Position numbers and translations under genes: made by a program. The notes under the pieces are model-generated. The model was not told the origin of the DNA. It saw only the letters and a list, made by a program, of their open reading frames with translations, and searched no databases. Positions 1-13,380 of a DNA stretch of 64,000 nucleotides are shown piece after piece; the stretch's first letter is position 1, and each line of letters opens with the position of its first letter. The DNA comes from Mercurialis annua (Eukaryota; Streptophyta; Magnoliopsida; Malpighiales; Euphorbiaceae), in NCBI RefSeq assembly GCF_937616625.2, contig NC_065570.1:65437665-65501664 (forward strand), read 5' to 3'.

Positions 1-321
1 ATTTAGACCAATGAATCTGTATCGATGAGACAAATAATTTTTATGTTTTAATTGATTCCAGATTCTGATCATATAGACAGGCAGACGTCAAACGAGTGTC
101 AGACACTCCAGTTCTATAAGGTTAAAAAGTATTACTAACCTTATATGTATATCCAACTACATTTGTGTATGTTTGTAATGTTTATTCGATTTCCAAAGCA
201 TGTTCAGATCCAAATATTAACAGGTTTAATAATTTAATCACGTTAACTTAGTTCAAAATCCAGCAAGTCCATCAAATCACTTAAAAATCTCACAATTGCA
301 ATGAAAAAGTAATTAGTGGTT
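1..321. other. Intergenic, no gene recognised
   Basis: AT-rich sequence left of the solo LTR. No open frame with family resemblance and no repeat structure is visible here. Confidence 0.6.
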
Positions 322-326
322 GTATA

Positions 327-1265
327 TGTTAGTGATATGCACTAGGTCAATCATGTTTGATCATATTTTGACTTTATCATTTTGTTATTTATTGATTGGC
401 AGTTTTTATCATTTTATATTAATGATTAAAATACTTGAATGGTTAATTCTTTCTAAGGTCATCGAGTATGTGACTTGATAGTAGAACCCTTATGTTTAAT
501 AAAAGAATTATATACCATCTATCCCTGGTCTTAATAGAACATTGAGACTAGTATGATGTTGACTGATGATTATGTTTTACTAATCATGTATATGAGATAT
601 TAAGTCCAGTCATAGGTGCTATTTGAGAAATAAGGCACTGGATGACCCACTGTGAGAATACTACATAGATCACTGTCATAAGTAATTCTCATTACAGTTT
701 TATTAGTATAATCCTTTGACCTTGAAATCATCATGGATTTCTACATAGCTATTTCATATTTTGATACAGTCTTACATTATCTTTAACAGGATAATGGAAT
801 AGATTGTCATTGGATATGAAAGTAACTATGTGAGAAATGTGAGTGACTGAGAAGGAATTTGTCCCTCATTTATTTGAGTAAGATATCTATGGGCCCCTTG
901 AAGAAGATAGACTGAAGGAAATGCATGGCCATGCCACTTGATAAGGAGTTATCATTTTCAGTCTACTTAGAGTCAAGAAACTAATGATTGAATATTATAA
1001 GGATGACAGGACTATGCCTTATATTCAATCTGGATATCGAGTGATAAAGGGATTAAAATATTATTGTAAATGGTTAAATCGGATTGTCGATATTCATTTA
1101 ACTTGGGTAGTCATAATGTCTTGCTAGAGGCCACTTATGACTTGTGGGCTGAAATAGGAATTTCGGGCCTACTGCCAATGTTATATGAACCTACAGGGTC
1201 GCACACTAAGAATAGGCCCAAAACAGTTATGGGTTGTACAAGCCCAATGTGATTAAGTGATTAAT

Positions 1266-1336
<71 letters not shown>

Positions 1337-1861
1337 TATATATTAATTCGAAATTAAGGATAAGTGTTTTCCTTAATTTATTATTTTTAAAGATAATAAA
1401 TAATTAATATATATGGATGATTATCAAAAAAGGAGTTTTTGATAAACATAAACTTGTAAGAATTGCAATGAGATTGAAATTCGAATTTGTCTCAAACCCT
1501 AGTGTTATTGTATCACTATAAATACACATTAAGCAATTGGTTTGAGAATAACGAAATTCATTATTCACTAAATCACTAAAATTCAAAATTGCTTGTGAAG
1601 CAATAGTGCTAGCACACAAGCACTAGTTTTGGCTAAGGTCTGTTCGTGTGGATACTCGTAGAGGACGCGTTCTTTTGGAGGCATTTCTGATCCCAGGCCA
1701 GGTATCACCAAAGTGAACCACCTCCTTCCTTCCTACATTGCTGTTGAATTCGACATACAAGTAAGTACTTATTCTGTTAATTCGAATTACATGGATCTTG
1801 GTTTGGGTTTTTAGATAAATTTTTGAAATTCCGCTGCGTTATGAACCTATAAAACCCAACA
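327..1861 (+). mobile_element. Solo LTR, probably Ty1/copia
   Basis: A 1,535-bp unit starts with TGTTAGTGATATG and ends with AACCCAACA, the TG...CA termini of an LTR. It is flanked by a perfect 5-bp duplication GTATA at 322-326 and 1862-1866. A TATA-like box (TATAAATA) at 1517-1524 sets the plus orientation, with R/U5-like sequence following. No internal domain, primer-binding site or second LTR lies between the duplications, so this is a solo LTR left by LTR-LTR recombination. Assignment to copia rests on general resemblance of long plant copia LTRs and is an inference; the solo-LTR structure is seen directly. Confidence 0.9.
1269..1329. repeat. (TA)n microsatellite inside the solo LTR
   Basis: An uninterrupted run of about thirty TA units within the U3 part of the solo LTR. 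It is probably variable in length between individuals. Confidence 0.95.
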
Positions 1862-1866
1862 GTATA

Positions 1867-2889
1867 GACATTTAAGATAACTTAATTAAAATAATTATCA
1901 CATATACATCCGGTTTAAACTTTGTGCATGCAAATGACTAAGACCCATCTTTGTCTGCTATATAATGGAAATCTCATAATTATATGGTTGCTTAGGAGTA
2001 CATGCTACATGCTCACATGTCAGTACAGATCGAGTCATATATGTGCCTCACATGTTTTATCACTTTTTTTTACCAGCTTTTCAGACTTGTTTATTTCCAA
2101 CACCTTCATCATGTAAACTGCATGCATGATTAAGATAAAATATTCCGAATAATGACCAGTAAATGAACACAATTGATAAGTCAAGTATAAGAGTTTTGGT
2201 AGTGTCCATCGAACCCATTCTTTTGATCCGATGCACGATGATCTCACTTATAAGCGTGTGAGGCTGTCTAGTAGGTAAAAAAAGTATTTCTAAAAGCATT
2301 CGAAGTCAGTCATAAGTCTGAGCGAGCGGCCTTCAAACTTCTCTTCGCTTATAGTATCAGAGATGTATCTCGAAAGCATTGAAATACTACCGCTGACGAG
2401 ATGACGTGTTGACACGCCTTACATGTCTGGTGTATTGACATATGTTGTTTTATGAGTGGGAAGATATATAATGTAAAAAAAAAAGATAATGAATAAAAAG
2501 ATCCGTTGTTTGCATTCTTTTTTTATAATTTTCTCCCGCAATTTAGCATACCAGCCTATAAAAGTATAAAGTCCTATGGCTTCATTTTTTCTTTCCAAAA
2601 TCAACCGTCATTTTCTATATCCTATTTAATTGCCCAATTAATACCGGTCATTTTTAATTAAAAAATAAATAAAATACCGGCCATTTTTTTAAAAAAATTG
2701 TATTGAAGAAAAGATACAAATTTATACCAACAGTTTGTGGTAAATCCAAAATTTATTTATGTCAACTTAGAAAATAAATCTGCTTCCCTTTTTTAGGAGA
2801 GAGTTATATGTGTTAGCCATGTCCTGTATTGTACGGAAATGTTAAATGTGAACTATAAAATAGCGGAAAAAATTAAATTTTAATTTTTT
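1867..2889. other. Intergenic, no gene recognised
   Basis: AT-rich sequence. A short stretch with higher GC at about 2300-2420 has no recognisable coding or RNA signal. Nothing else is supported. Confidence 0.55.
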
Positions 2890-3157
2890 AAAGTCCAATG
2901 GTAAGAAAATCCAAAATTTTACAACCTATTACAATTTAAACCAAATTTTTTAATTTTTATAATAATAGTCAATTTTTTGTTGTTGTAATAATAGTCAATT
3001 GGTGGCCGTCAAACTTGCTACAAAAAGAATACAAATTTGACTATATTTACAACAACAAAAAAAGACAATTTAACTATTATTATAAAAATTAAAAAAATTA
3101 GTTTGAATTGCAATAAATTATAAAGGTTTGAATTCTTTTCACCATTAAGTCTTTTTT
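2890..3157. repeat. Palindromic MITE, family A copy 1
   Basis: The two halves are inverted copies: the left arm begins AAGTCCAATGGTAAGAAAA and the right arm ends with its imperfect reverse complement (TTCACCATTAAGTCTTT). The inner part repeats 'ataatagtcaatt' in both orientations. Related copies lie at about 19190-19575 and 20070-20318, sharing the 'taatggc/taatggt' end and the 'aataatagtcaa' motif. No coding capacity. The superfamily is not determined because no clear target duplication was found. Confidence 0.65.
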
Positions 3158-5170
3158 TTTAAAAGAGCTCGATAAATTTCCATATAATATAAATTAAATA
3201 TACACAAAATAATTTTTATATACACAAGTTTAACTATTTTATCAAATGTATTTTAAAAATAATTTGGATGTGAATTGACAAATATATACAAGCCTCAGTT
3301 ATATTTAGTTTTAAAATTTGTTGATTCTATGCATGATAATTTTAGCATAATTGATCTTTACTTTCATTTTATGAAGGTATATTGAGTCTAAAAGAGACTT
3401 ATGATAATTTTAAATTGAGAGTTGAATATATTTTGTTCCGATTTGTAAAAATGAAGGACCGCCATATCTATTTGTATGACTATATTGATAAAATGGTTAA
3501 AGTCGATGGTAAAGAATGTATTTTGCCTTAAATACATGCATATGAATGTAAATTTTACTTTCCTAGCTAGTACTGCTTGCAAAAGAGTACGAATAAAGAA
3601 AAATATTCCACCATTGTTGAGCAATTCAAGTAATCAAAATTCAAAATAAGAATTGGAATTTCTGCTTAAAAGAAAAAAAATGTTACAGATGATTGAACTT
3701 GTCATAAATAATACCCAATTAATGTAAGATATAGATTTTGTATATTGCAATATTGCCCCAACAAAGTTTCTTTAATGTGTCGAAAATATATGGCCAACAG
3801 CCTAACAAAAAGTCGGCGAGTCCCCTTTTTCATTATTCTCGTGAAAATTGACAGTTCAGAAAAGTAGATTTAGTAGGAAAGAAGTGCCACTTTGTAGTGA
3901 AAATCCATTTCTTTCTATCTATTTTTGCAATTTCTAATATATTGATTTCATGTCAACAATTAAGGACCACAACATAGAAAACATCAATTTTTCTTGAATT
4001 GTTATTGGTGCGTGCACAAGTATTTGCAACTTTTTTTAACTTTTTTTCTATATATTTATGCCTTCAAAAATTATTTTCTAGCAAAAGTTGCAATAACACA
4101 TTATAGATTCATTAAGATCATGCCTATAAGTTGAAAGTTATAACCTGATAAGGAAACGTATCCTCATGCACCGACCGAATTAGAAATTAAAAAAACAAAA
4201 AAGAGAAAAATCAATAGTTACTAAATAAGATATAGAATATTTTTAAAATAAATAAAATATAATCATATTAAAAATTGAGTTAATTAAAAAGATCTTAAAT
4301 TTTAACTTTTTTTTTCCAGTTAAATAAACTTTAAAATCTGGTAAAATTAGTCACAAATTTTTATATGGATGCCGGAATACTCTATACTTTAGTGTTCAGA
4401 TTAGCATTTTCATCGAAAATAGCTCAATGTTTTGATTTATCAAAATATAAAAATTGGCAGTTGATTTTATCAAGTTTTGAAGTTGATGTTTAATTTGCAA
4501 ATTGTGCTGAAACTCGCTAATGAATGAAGAGGAAGATAATCTAAAACAACTAAAGACGGGTAATCGAGAACATCCACCTCCAATTCCGCCACAGAATATG
4601 AGTCACATGAGGGTTAGTGAATTCAGATTAGTACTTTAAAATCAAACCACATTTCAATTCTCGAAAATTTGAATAAATTTTTCATAAATCTCTAATCACA
4701 ATATATTTTAGTGATGGGCAGCCATTGTTTTATGCATGGTGGGGTAGAAAAAGCACTTAATATGGGCAAGCAAGGAAGCAGGCAAGCTAATAGGCCAGCC
4801 AAGTACTGTAGTTCATAATCTTCACCAAGCCAAGATCTATCACTCCTCCACAGAAAAATAAAAATTGAAAGTTGATAAAAACAAAAATTAATGGTGTTAG
4901 TGTTGCGTGTTCTATATTCCATTTGTTTTTTCTCAATCAACATCTACTTTTTGCACCAAATATCTCTCTCAACACTTAAACTTATTATTGCCATCTTTAT
5001 TTTTTTATAAATATAATTATTAATTTTTCAGTCTTAGCCAGAACCTTCCAATTTCTCCAATATGCGATAAAACTAATCCCTACCCATTATCAAGATCAAT
5101 ACAAGCAGTGATCGATTGCTTTCAATTATACTTAGTGGAGGGTCATACTTTTTCTTTTTTTAGTTCAACA
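3158..5170. other. Intergenic region upstream of the NPF6 gene
   Basis: About 2 kb of AT-rich DNA with no supported gene. The last few hundred bases are the likely promoter region of the transporter gene. Short open frames here have no family resemblance. Confidence 0.55.
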
Positions 5171-5176
5171 TTTGCC

Positions 5177-5184
5177 TATAAAAA
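5177..5184 (+). promoter_or_regulatory. Probable TATA box of the NPF6 gene
   Basis: TATAAAAA lies about 155 bp before the first ATG (5336). Transcription would start near 5205-5215, giving a leader of roughly 120-130 nt that is rich in AGAAG repeats. Position and sequence fit a plant core promoter; no transcript evidence is available. Confidence 0.5.
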
Positions 5185-5335
5185 GAAGAAATTGCCATGA
5201 CATTTATGGTGTGAGTTCAAGAATAATATTTCTCAGCAGAAGAAGAAGAAGATAAACAAATAGTTACCTATCACTATTATTCTTTCTTTCTTATTCAAGA
5301 TTTTGGCACTCTTTTTCTCTGTTCAAAGTTGAATC

Positions 5336-8300
5336 ATGGTTAGTTTATACTGTTTTGTATACTTATAACCTATATTATTCGGAAATTTATCGAGTAGAAT
5401 TTCGTTTCTGTTTTTCGAAAACGCTTTTGAAACTCCGAAGTGTTATATTTCTAATTAATATATTCTGTTTCCTTTTTCGTGCAAGTCATATAGATTACTA
5501 TACATTCAAGAAATTGATTATGTTTCTTGATTTTCAGGATGAAAAGATGAGTTGGGCTGTTTCTGATGCTGTAGATTACAAAGGTTTTCCTGCTGACAGA
5601 TCTAAAACTGGTGGTTGGGTGCCTGCTGCTCTTGTTTTAGGTTTGCTTTTAATTTCATTCTTCAAAATTATCAAGTATTTGCAGATATATAGTTAATTAG
5701 TTAATTAATTTTTCATGTTTGATTTTGCTTTAGCTATGATAAGTTAAACATAAAGTTATAACAAATCAGGTGTTTCATGCAAAGTCAAAGGAAACCTGCT
5801 GATGATGGATCTTTTTAGGGTTTAACAAATATTTTTCTAAATCCAAAAGAGAGAAAAGTTTAATAAAATTAATCTCCTCTATTATCATATTGGACAATAC
5901 CACATGGCGGACACTTGGCATTTAGTCCAAGTAGTCCAAAGTTTTTGGGTTTATTATTATATTAGTAAACCAAAGTTTGATATTAATAATTGAGTTTTCA
6001 TTTAGTATGATTGCTTCATCTTTTCACTATTTTGGGTATGATAATTAAAGGCCAGCTAGAAGAAGGTGACAAAATTAGTGGAACCCACTTTAAAAACTCA
6101 AGTGTCCATCGCTTTTCTCTAATTTATGATTAAATTTGCGTCCTTTTCTTGGGTCAGAAATCCATGTGAGAAAACAGATTGAAGATGGAAATATTCTCAT
6201 TCAAAATTAATTTACTATGTTTCTTATTTTTTATCACCTTCATCTTTATTTTGTCTACTTGCCTACCCACTCCACTTTTATATAAAAAGATTGAGGATCT
6301 TTTTAACTTTTTCCCATAATATTCACTTGTACAAGGAACTCTTTATCTCATAAAAATCCTTAGCATCAGAACTTGTTGCCACGTCCAAATTAAATGATAA
6401 AAAAGAAATTAAAGGACAAAGATTAAAAGAAATAAAAACTTTCAAGTTGCTCAAAAAGTGTATATTAATCTTCTTAGTTTTATTTTTGCCATTTAGACCT
6501 TTAATATTTGTAAATGTTATAAAAAAAAAAAGCTCTTTAAATTTCTTGAGAAGAGCACACGCTTTTAGTTATTTTTATGGTTTTTTTTCAAGCGCGAGGG
6601 TTAATTTGCACCATTTAAAAATATCAAAGGTCCAAGTGACTAAAAAACTAAAAGGACTTATATGCTATTTCTAAAGAAGTTGAAGGATTTATTTTACCTT
6701 CTACCAAAAAAGAGTAAATAATTCTCTTCTATATTTTATTGATTATTTCTTGTCTTGGCGAAAATAAAAAATATATGCTGCGTAGAAATTAGTTACTGAA
6801 TTATTTAATTTAATTACAGGGATTGAATTATGTGAGAGGCTTTCAACCATGGGAATAGCTGTGAATTTGGTGACATATTTGATCGGAACAATGCATTTGC
6901 CTAGTGCAACTTCTGCTAATACTGTCACAGACTTTATGGGCACGTCTTTTCTCTTATGTTTGCTTGGAGGCTTTCTTGCCGATTCTTACCTTGGCCGATT
7001 CAAAACTATTGCAATATTCGCTCTCGTACAAACACTCGTAAGTAATATTATCGATAGAAATAAATTTAAATACAAACAAAATTATGAATAATAACATGTT
7101 TTGGAATTTCAACACGAAATTTTAATTATTTTACAATTCATGTGAACGTCAGGGAACCGGGATGTTAGCTGTAATAACTAAGCTACCACAGCTACAGCCA
7201 CCTCCATGCAAAACTAATAATGATGAGTGTGTACAAGCAAATGGATTCCAAATGGGAATTCTATATCTAGCTCTATACCTAATTGCACTAGGAACTGGAG
7301 GCTTAAAATCAAGTGTCTCAGGATTCGGAACTGATCAATTCGACGAAAAAGACGAAAAGGAGAAATCTCAAATGACATATTTCTTCCACCGATTCTTCTT
7401 CTTAATCAGCATAGGAACTCTGCTTGCTGTTACAGTGCTGGTTTATATTCAAGATGACGTCGGTCGAAGCTGGGGCTACGGAATTTGTTCCATCTCAATG
7501 TTTACTGCCGTAATGATATTCCTGTACGGCACGAAAAGATACAGATACAAGAAAAGCTCAGGGAGCCCCATAGTTCATATTTTTCAAGTTATTGTTGCTG
7601 CTATTAAGAAAAGAAACTTGGATTTGCCGTACGATATTAGCTTGTTGTTTGACAATTCTCCTGAGGTGTCAAGAATCCAGCACTCCCAACAATTCCAGTA
7701 AGTATACACAAGTAAAATGAATATTATGAGTAGACCATTATGACAGTTTGGTCTAAAAAATTTACAATTTGTGTCAATTATATTCTGGCAGCAAATAAAA
7801 TGATGAAAATCGTAGTCTGCCCACTTATTTCTATGATAAAATAGGACATAATTGAAGAAAAACTCATCAAAAAAATTAAGAAATTAGGTATCCAATTTCT
7901 GTTATCAAAATGTTATGTTACTATAATAAAAAAATAAATTTTTTCTTTAAAAGTAGACTAATTTATTATAGAAATAACTTAAAATATTGCATTGCATATT
8001 CTTTTATTAATTATATCATTAATGAGTTTATTTGCTGCTTGAATATAATTGATACAAATTAAGCTATTAAATAGTTGAACCAAACTAATTTTTTTAAATT
8101 CAGAGTATATTTGTCAACTTTATAATGATATCTCAATTCATTTTGCCAAAAAAAGTATAGTTGAGAATTGAAGTAATTAATAAGTCATTATGTGATTGAT
8201 GCAAATCAAATTTTCTTTTGTGAATATGATATAGCTTCCTGGACAAGGCAGCTATAGTTGCAGAAGGAGATTTCGAAAACGGCGGTTCTACGAATCCGAA

Positions 8301-9652
8301 TCCGTGGAAATTATGCTCGGTGACGAGGGTCGAAGAAGTGAAGATGATGGTGAGAATATTGCCAATTTGGGCGACAACTATTTTATTTTGGACCACATAT
8401 GCACAGATGATCACATTCTCGGTTGAGCAAGCTTCCACCATGGAAAGATCAGTCGGAAGCTTTCAGATTCCGGCGGGCTCTCTGAATGTCTTCTTTGTTG
8501 CTGCTATTTTAATTTCACTTGCTGCCTACGATCGTATCATCATGCCTCTTTGGAAGAAATGGACAGGCAAACCAGGTACCATAATTCAACAGCACATGCT
8601 TTCATTTTTTTAGATTACAATTAGCTCATGCGATAATTGGTAGTATCATATGGCAAACAACACGGTGGCATGTTTTTTAAATTTGTTTCACCCGACCATC
8701 GTATTAGATCGGATAATAATGTGGTATTATCGGATGAAATAGAAATACTTTTTTGAAGAATATACTTTTCTAGTAACTGTAGGCCGTTTGTCATTTACAT
8801 TCAATATTAAAATCTTTGTCAGTCCGATCTAGCATTTATGTGAATCTTATCAGATATATCTACTTGTTAGTCAAATAGTCTAATCAGTTCCTTAATTTAT
8901 TTTTACAGTACATTAGTCTATAATTTAATAACTTGTAAAAGTAATAATCAATTTCTAATGAATAAATTGTAAGTTTCGCCTCAATGTTTTGATATTTTTT
9001 CGATAGTAATTGAAATTTTGTTACCAAATTCAAGTATAGAATAAATAATTGATACCAAAGAGACTTCTAACACTCAAATTAGTTTATAACATAATCACAT
9101 AACCATCTAACAGGTTTCTCGAGCCTACAAAAGATAAGCATTGGACTAGTTCTAGCAACAATGGGAATGGCTGCAGCAGCTTCAATCGAAACGAAGCGTT
9201 TATCAGTGGCAAAATCAGTCGGCGACAGCACAGAAGCCCTACCCATAAGCGTATTCTTCTTAGTACCACAGTTCTTCTTAATCGGTGCAGGCGAAGCATT
9301 CATTTACACAGGCCAACTCGATTTCTTCATAACTCAATCACCAAAAGGAATGAAAACGATGAGCACCGGTCTCTTCCTCACCACGCTTTCGCTCGGTTTC
9401 TTCATCAGTAGCTTCTTGGTTATGGTGGTGAAGCGAGTTACAGGAACCAACGGTGGTCAAGGATGGTTGGCTGATGATATAAACCATGGTCGCCTTGATT
9501 GTTTCTATGGCCTTCTTGCAGTTCTTGAATTTATAAATTTTGGTGTCTATCTGATCTGTGCTTTATGGTACAAACCGAGAAATAATGATAAATCTGGAGG
9601 TTTGCAGATGGAGAATGTTGGTAATGGATCTTTAGCTGAAGACAAATGCTAG
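5336..9652 (+). CDS. NPF6: NPF6-type (CHL1/NRT1.1-clade) proton-coupled anion transporter
   Basis: NRT1/PTR-family membrane transporter; relatives carry nitrate or chloride with protons across the plasma membrane. Exons: 5336-5338, 5538-5640, 6820-7037, 7153-7697, 8235-8575, 9114-9652. All introns are GT-AG, phases agree, and the product is 582 aa (CHL1 is 590). The ExxER proton motif is residues 38-42 (ELCER). Thr98 in GRFKT aligns with CHL1 Thr101, the CIPK23 site. Lys160 (TGGLK) and Glu464 (GEAFIYTGQLDFF) match the salt-bridge/transport residues. The CHL1 nitrate-binding His356 (WTVHAQ) is replaced by Tyr345 (WTTYAQ). Exon 1 would code only the ATG; if that splice is not used, Met at 5547 gives a protein four residues shorter. 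No frameshift or stop is seen, so the gene looks functional. Family assignment is firm; the transported ion is inference. Confidence 0.93.
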
Positions 9653-10062
9653 CTAAAGATCTGAGAGTCGTTAATCTAATTAGGGTTTGGTTCAGTTGGT
9701 GTACATTATTAATAATTTGGGTTTGGTTGCTTCTTATATTATTGCTTTCTTGTAATCTAGGATAAAATCGAGTGGCTTGAAATTTCAATATAAAGTTTGT
9801 CTCATCTTTGTTCTTTTTCATTTTATTTTTTGTTTTTTGTTTTTAATTCTATTATGTAAATTGTTAAGAACTGAACCAAAATCAGAAAACATTTAAATGA
9901 GCTATAAATGAAGCTTATTTATGAGAAATTCTTAGATGAATTAAACCCACCAGGTACAAATCTTGAATATCCAGCCTGAAAATTGAAGATTGAAAGACTT
10001 GAGGAGGAAGTGGCTTAATCGGAAAATATGCCGGTTGATTGTGAGATGAAACTGGGAGAATT
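9653..10062. other. 3' flank of the NPF6 gene
   Basis: Likely 3' UTR and short intergenic DNA; AT-rich with an AATATAAA-like signal near 9788. No other gene is seen before the CACTA element. Confidence 0.5.
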
Positions 10063-11890
10063 CACTACAAGAAAAGGGATTTTTAACGACCAGTATATTG
10101 CGAGGGGCTACTATCCCGGTCGTAATTTGGGTATCAATTAGGACAGTGCGGCTGGCCGGTCCTCAAATTAAATTTACACTTTATTTTGCGACTACTTTTA
10201 TAATCCTTTCCTAAAAAGAAAATAATTCCCGTCCCAATTGTTAAAAACTAAGCCTAATCACTAACTTAATATTTCCAAATGCTTAAAAATAACAAAAAAA
10301 TCGTATGAATCCTAAACGCTGCAGCCAAACCTAAACAATTGCTATCAACTGAAATCTAAACGCTGTTTCTAAACAATTGCTATCAACGGAAACCTAAACG
10401 ATTGCTATCAGCGGAAACCTAAACGATGTAGCTAAACGAATTCGCTGCTGCTATCGACTGAAACCTAAACAATGACGATGCTGCTATCGCCTGAAGCCTT
10501 AACGTTGTCATCGACTGAAATATCTGCTAGTATGGATTTGCTTTGTTATTTTTTATTGTAATTAAATTCTAACTTCACTGTGAATTTTTGATTTCTTCTC
10601 AACCTAGGGTTTTGATTTTTGATTTCTTCTCAACTGCAGCAAATCCTCATCTCATTTTATTACCTGATTTCTAATTTCACTGTGAATTTTTGATTGAATT
10701 TTGGGAGAGAATGAGAGTTTGATGCAAATTGTTGATTAATTTCCCTAACATGCTCATTGATTTTCGTTTTACTTTTCTGTTTGTTATTTTAATATCTGTC
10801 ATTTTCCACCGCAGACAACACTTCTCATTGTGACTATTCACTTACGTCTCCTGGCTGCAATTATCCTTACAATTTGGTAAATTACTTTTCTCAATTTGAT
10901 TTTTTTAGATAATGTTTATCCATTTTTTAGTTACTATTTTTCATTTTATTTTTGAAATGTTATGTTGTAATTGTTGGAGATCCAAAATGAGCTATACGCT
11001 TGAATATATAGAGACTATTATGATTAGGTGGAATCAAATTATGATTTATCAAATGAAGTAGTAGTGTTTCCATCATGCTCACTTGTTTCTAGGACATCTA
11101 TAGAATAACATTTTCTTTAGTATTTTGGCCATAATATGTTGCTATTTTCTTCTATTAATGGTTATATATCAGTTACTGGATCATTTTCTATGATCCAGTG
11201 CCTGATATATGCAGCTTATGGAACCTTTGGTTATTTGCACATTATGGAACTTTCAGTGGTAGGGAAGTGTTCGCAGGTTTAATTCTATCTCGGTATGGTG
11301 TTTCTTATCGTTTTTACTTTGCTTCATTTGGTTTCCATTTTACTGTCATTTGAGGTTCACATTTCTTGTTTGACTACAGCTACCATGAGTCAACTTAACA
11401 TTTAAATTTGTCTTTAACGTTACTTATGGAACCTTAATGTTATTTATGCTTGATCACTCAATTTGAGTCTACTTGCTTTTGTACTTTCATTGTTTTAGAA
11501 GTTCATATTTTATAATTTTGACTGATGTGAGAAATGACTACTACTATTGCATTTCTGGTAGGATTGACACGTGCTGTAGCTACTGGTAAGACTCAAAGCC
11601 TTTCTGAAATGAATTTCATGTCAAGTTCTTTTATCATTGTTTTAACTCGATTTGATGACATCAAAGGAAATTCTAGGATTGATGATTCAGACAAATGCAA
11701 TGGTCATTCTTCTAACTTGATATATATTCAGGGCAGCTAGCAAAGGTTCCAATTTTGGCTTTCTAAGGTCATCTTTTATGCAGTGGAATTGTTCGTATTG
11801 TCGTGTTTATGTTAAATCTTCATAATCATTTATTTCAAAATTTAAGTCTTAGTTTAATTTCTATTTGTTTGGTTTTATGTCCCCTTTTAG

Positions 11891-12108
11891 GTAAACTCTT
11901 ATGTGAAGGATAATGGAATTAAAGTGAGCTCAAATGTTGTTTTGCTTGCATATGATCACCTTCGCTTATTTGCAGTCAAAGGAACTGATGCTGAAAAGAC
12001 CAACTCTAGCGGGGCTTTCATAGAAAATGGTGCACACTACAAGAAAACTAACAATTCTCATCTCAAAATCCAGCAGCAGAAGCAAGAAGATTTCGACCGA
12101 AACCTCAG
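11891..12108 (+). pseudogene. Exon-like segment inside the CACTA element, unidentified
   Basis: An open frame of about 72 codons is bounded by an acceptor-like CCCCTTTTAG and a donor-like CAG/GTAGAG. The peptide includes YVKDNGIKVSSNVVLLAYDH and ends in a Gln/Lys-rich tail. I do not recognise the family. It may be part of a host gene captured by the transposon or part of a decayed element gene. Its openness could be chance at this length. Confidence 0.3.
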
Positions 12109-13380
12109 GTAGAGTTTTCATTAACTGAATCTTCTCAATTTATGGTTTTGATTTCTTCTCAAATTAGGATTTTGATTTCATAAACTGGAAGTGTACAAGC
12201 AAAACAATTTTTGATTTCTTCTCAACTTAGAGTTTTGATTTTTTCTTAAATTAGTACAAACTGATTTTCCTTCATTTTTCTCTGTTTCCAATCAGAATTA
12301 GCACATTAGAACTCAGAATTTTCTCGAAAAAATTTAGTTTGGATTAGTTTAAACATCATGAATCAGATAGAAATAGCTAGAACCTCACTTGGAAGTAGGA
12401 ACTAAAGATTCTAATTAGCACCTTCTCTTCTCAAATCTGTATAGAAAATAGTTCAAAACTTGGGGAATCAGTTTAAATATCTAGGTCGTTACGGTTTTGA
12501 CATGCTAAAATATAAAAATGTGTAATGCGGCACGAATTCTGTTTGATTTCAGTTTGAAGAATTGCCAAGGCTGTTCTGTTAAACTTAGCTGTTTTTGACA
12601 TGTTATATTTTTTATCCTTTTAAGAATCGCCAAGGCTGTTCTGTTAATCAATTCAGATGGATTATCTTCTCCTTTTATGTACTTATGCTTTGTTCTGTTT
12701 TTATTTCCAGGAACGAATTCAGGTCAGAGGAGTTCAAGTTCATTTTATAACTAGACTGATCAGACAAACATCAGCCATAGAATAGGTAATGTTCTGAGTA
12801 TTTTAAACAAGAAACATGACTTAATGGGTGGATTTATTATTATTATTATTTGTTATTTTTTTTCCTGCTATCTTAATTTAAATATGCTACCAAAATAAAT
12901 TTGAAAACATTAAACTTAAAATTTGAATGTTTACATGTTTACACTGTTAAGTTCATTATGTTCGTTAATATTTTTATATATTTTCTTTTATATGAATCAT
13001 AATGCTCTACGATCTTACATAAGTGTTTTTTGTTTTAAACATATTTGTTTTCATGTTCTGATCTGAACCAATTTTCTTTGATTTCATGTGCTGATCTGAA
13101 CCAATTTTCTTTAATTTCATGTGCTGATCTGAACTATGAATAACAATTTGTTTTCATGTGCTAATTTGATGCTTTAAAAGCAGAGAGCTTTTATTCATAA
13201 GTGGTTAAAGTGCATCCATGTGCTAATAGATTAACTATCTAAAATTTGCTATGACATCTGAAAATTATGTTTAAGAATGTAGGTTTTGCTTGCTATGACT
13301 TCTCTATGTGATCTGTATCGTGTAATATCTCTGCATTTTGCTCACAAGGTAAATTCTTAAACTAAATATCATTGTTTTAG

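Noticed and set aside
5355..5696. 113-aa open frame as an independent gene before the transporter
   Set aside because: Its first part is intron 1 and its last part intron 2 of the NPF6 gene; only the middle (5538-5640) is exon.
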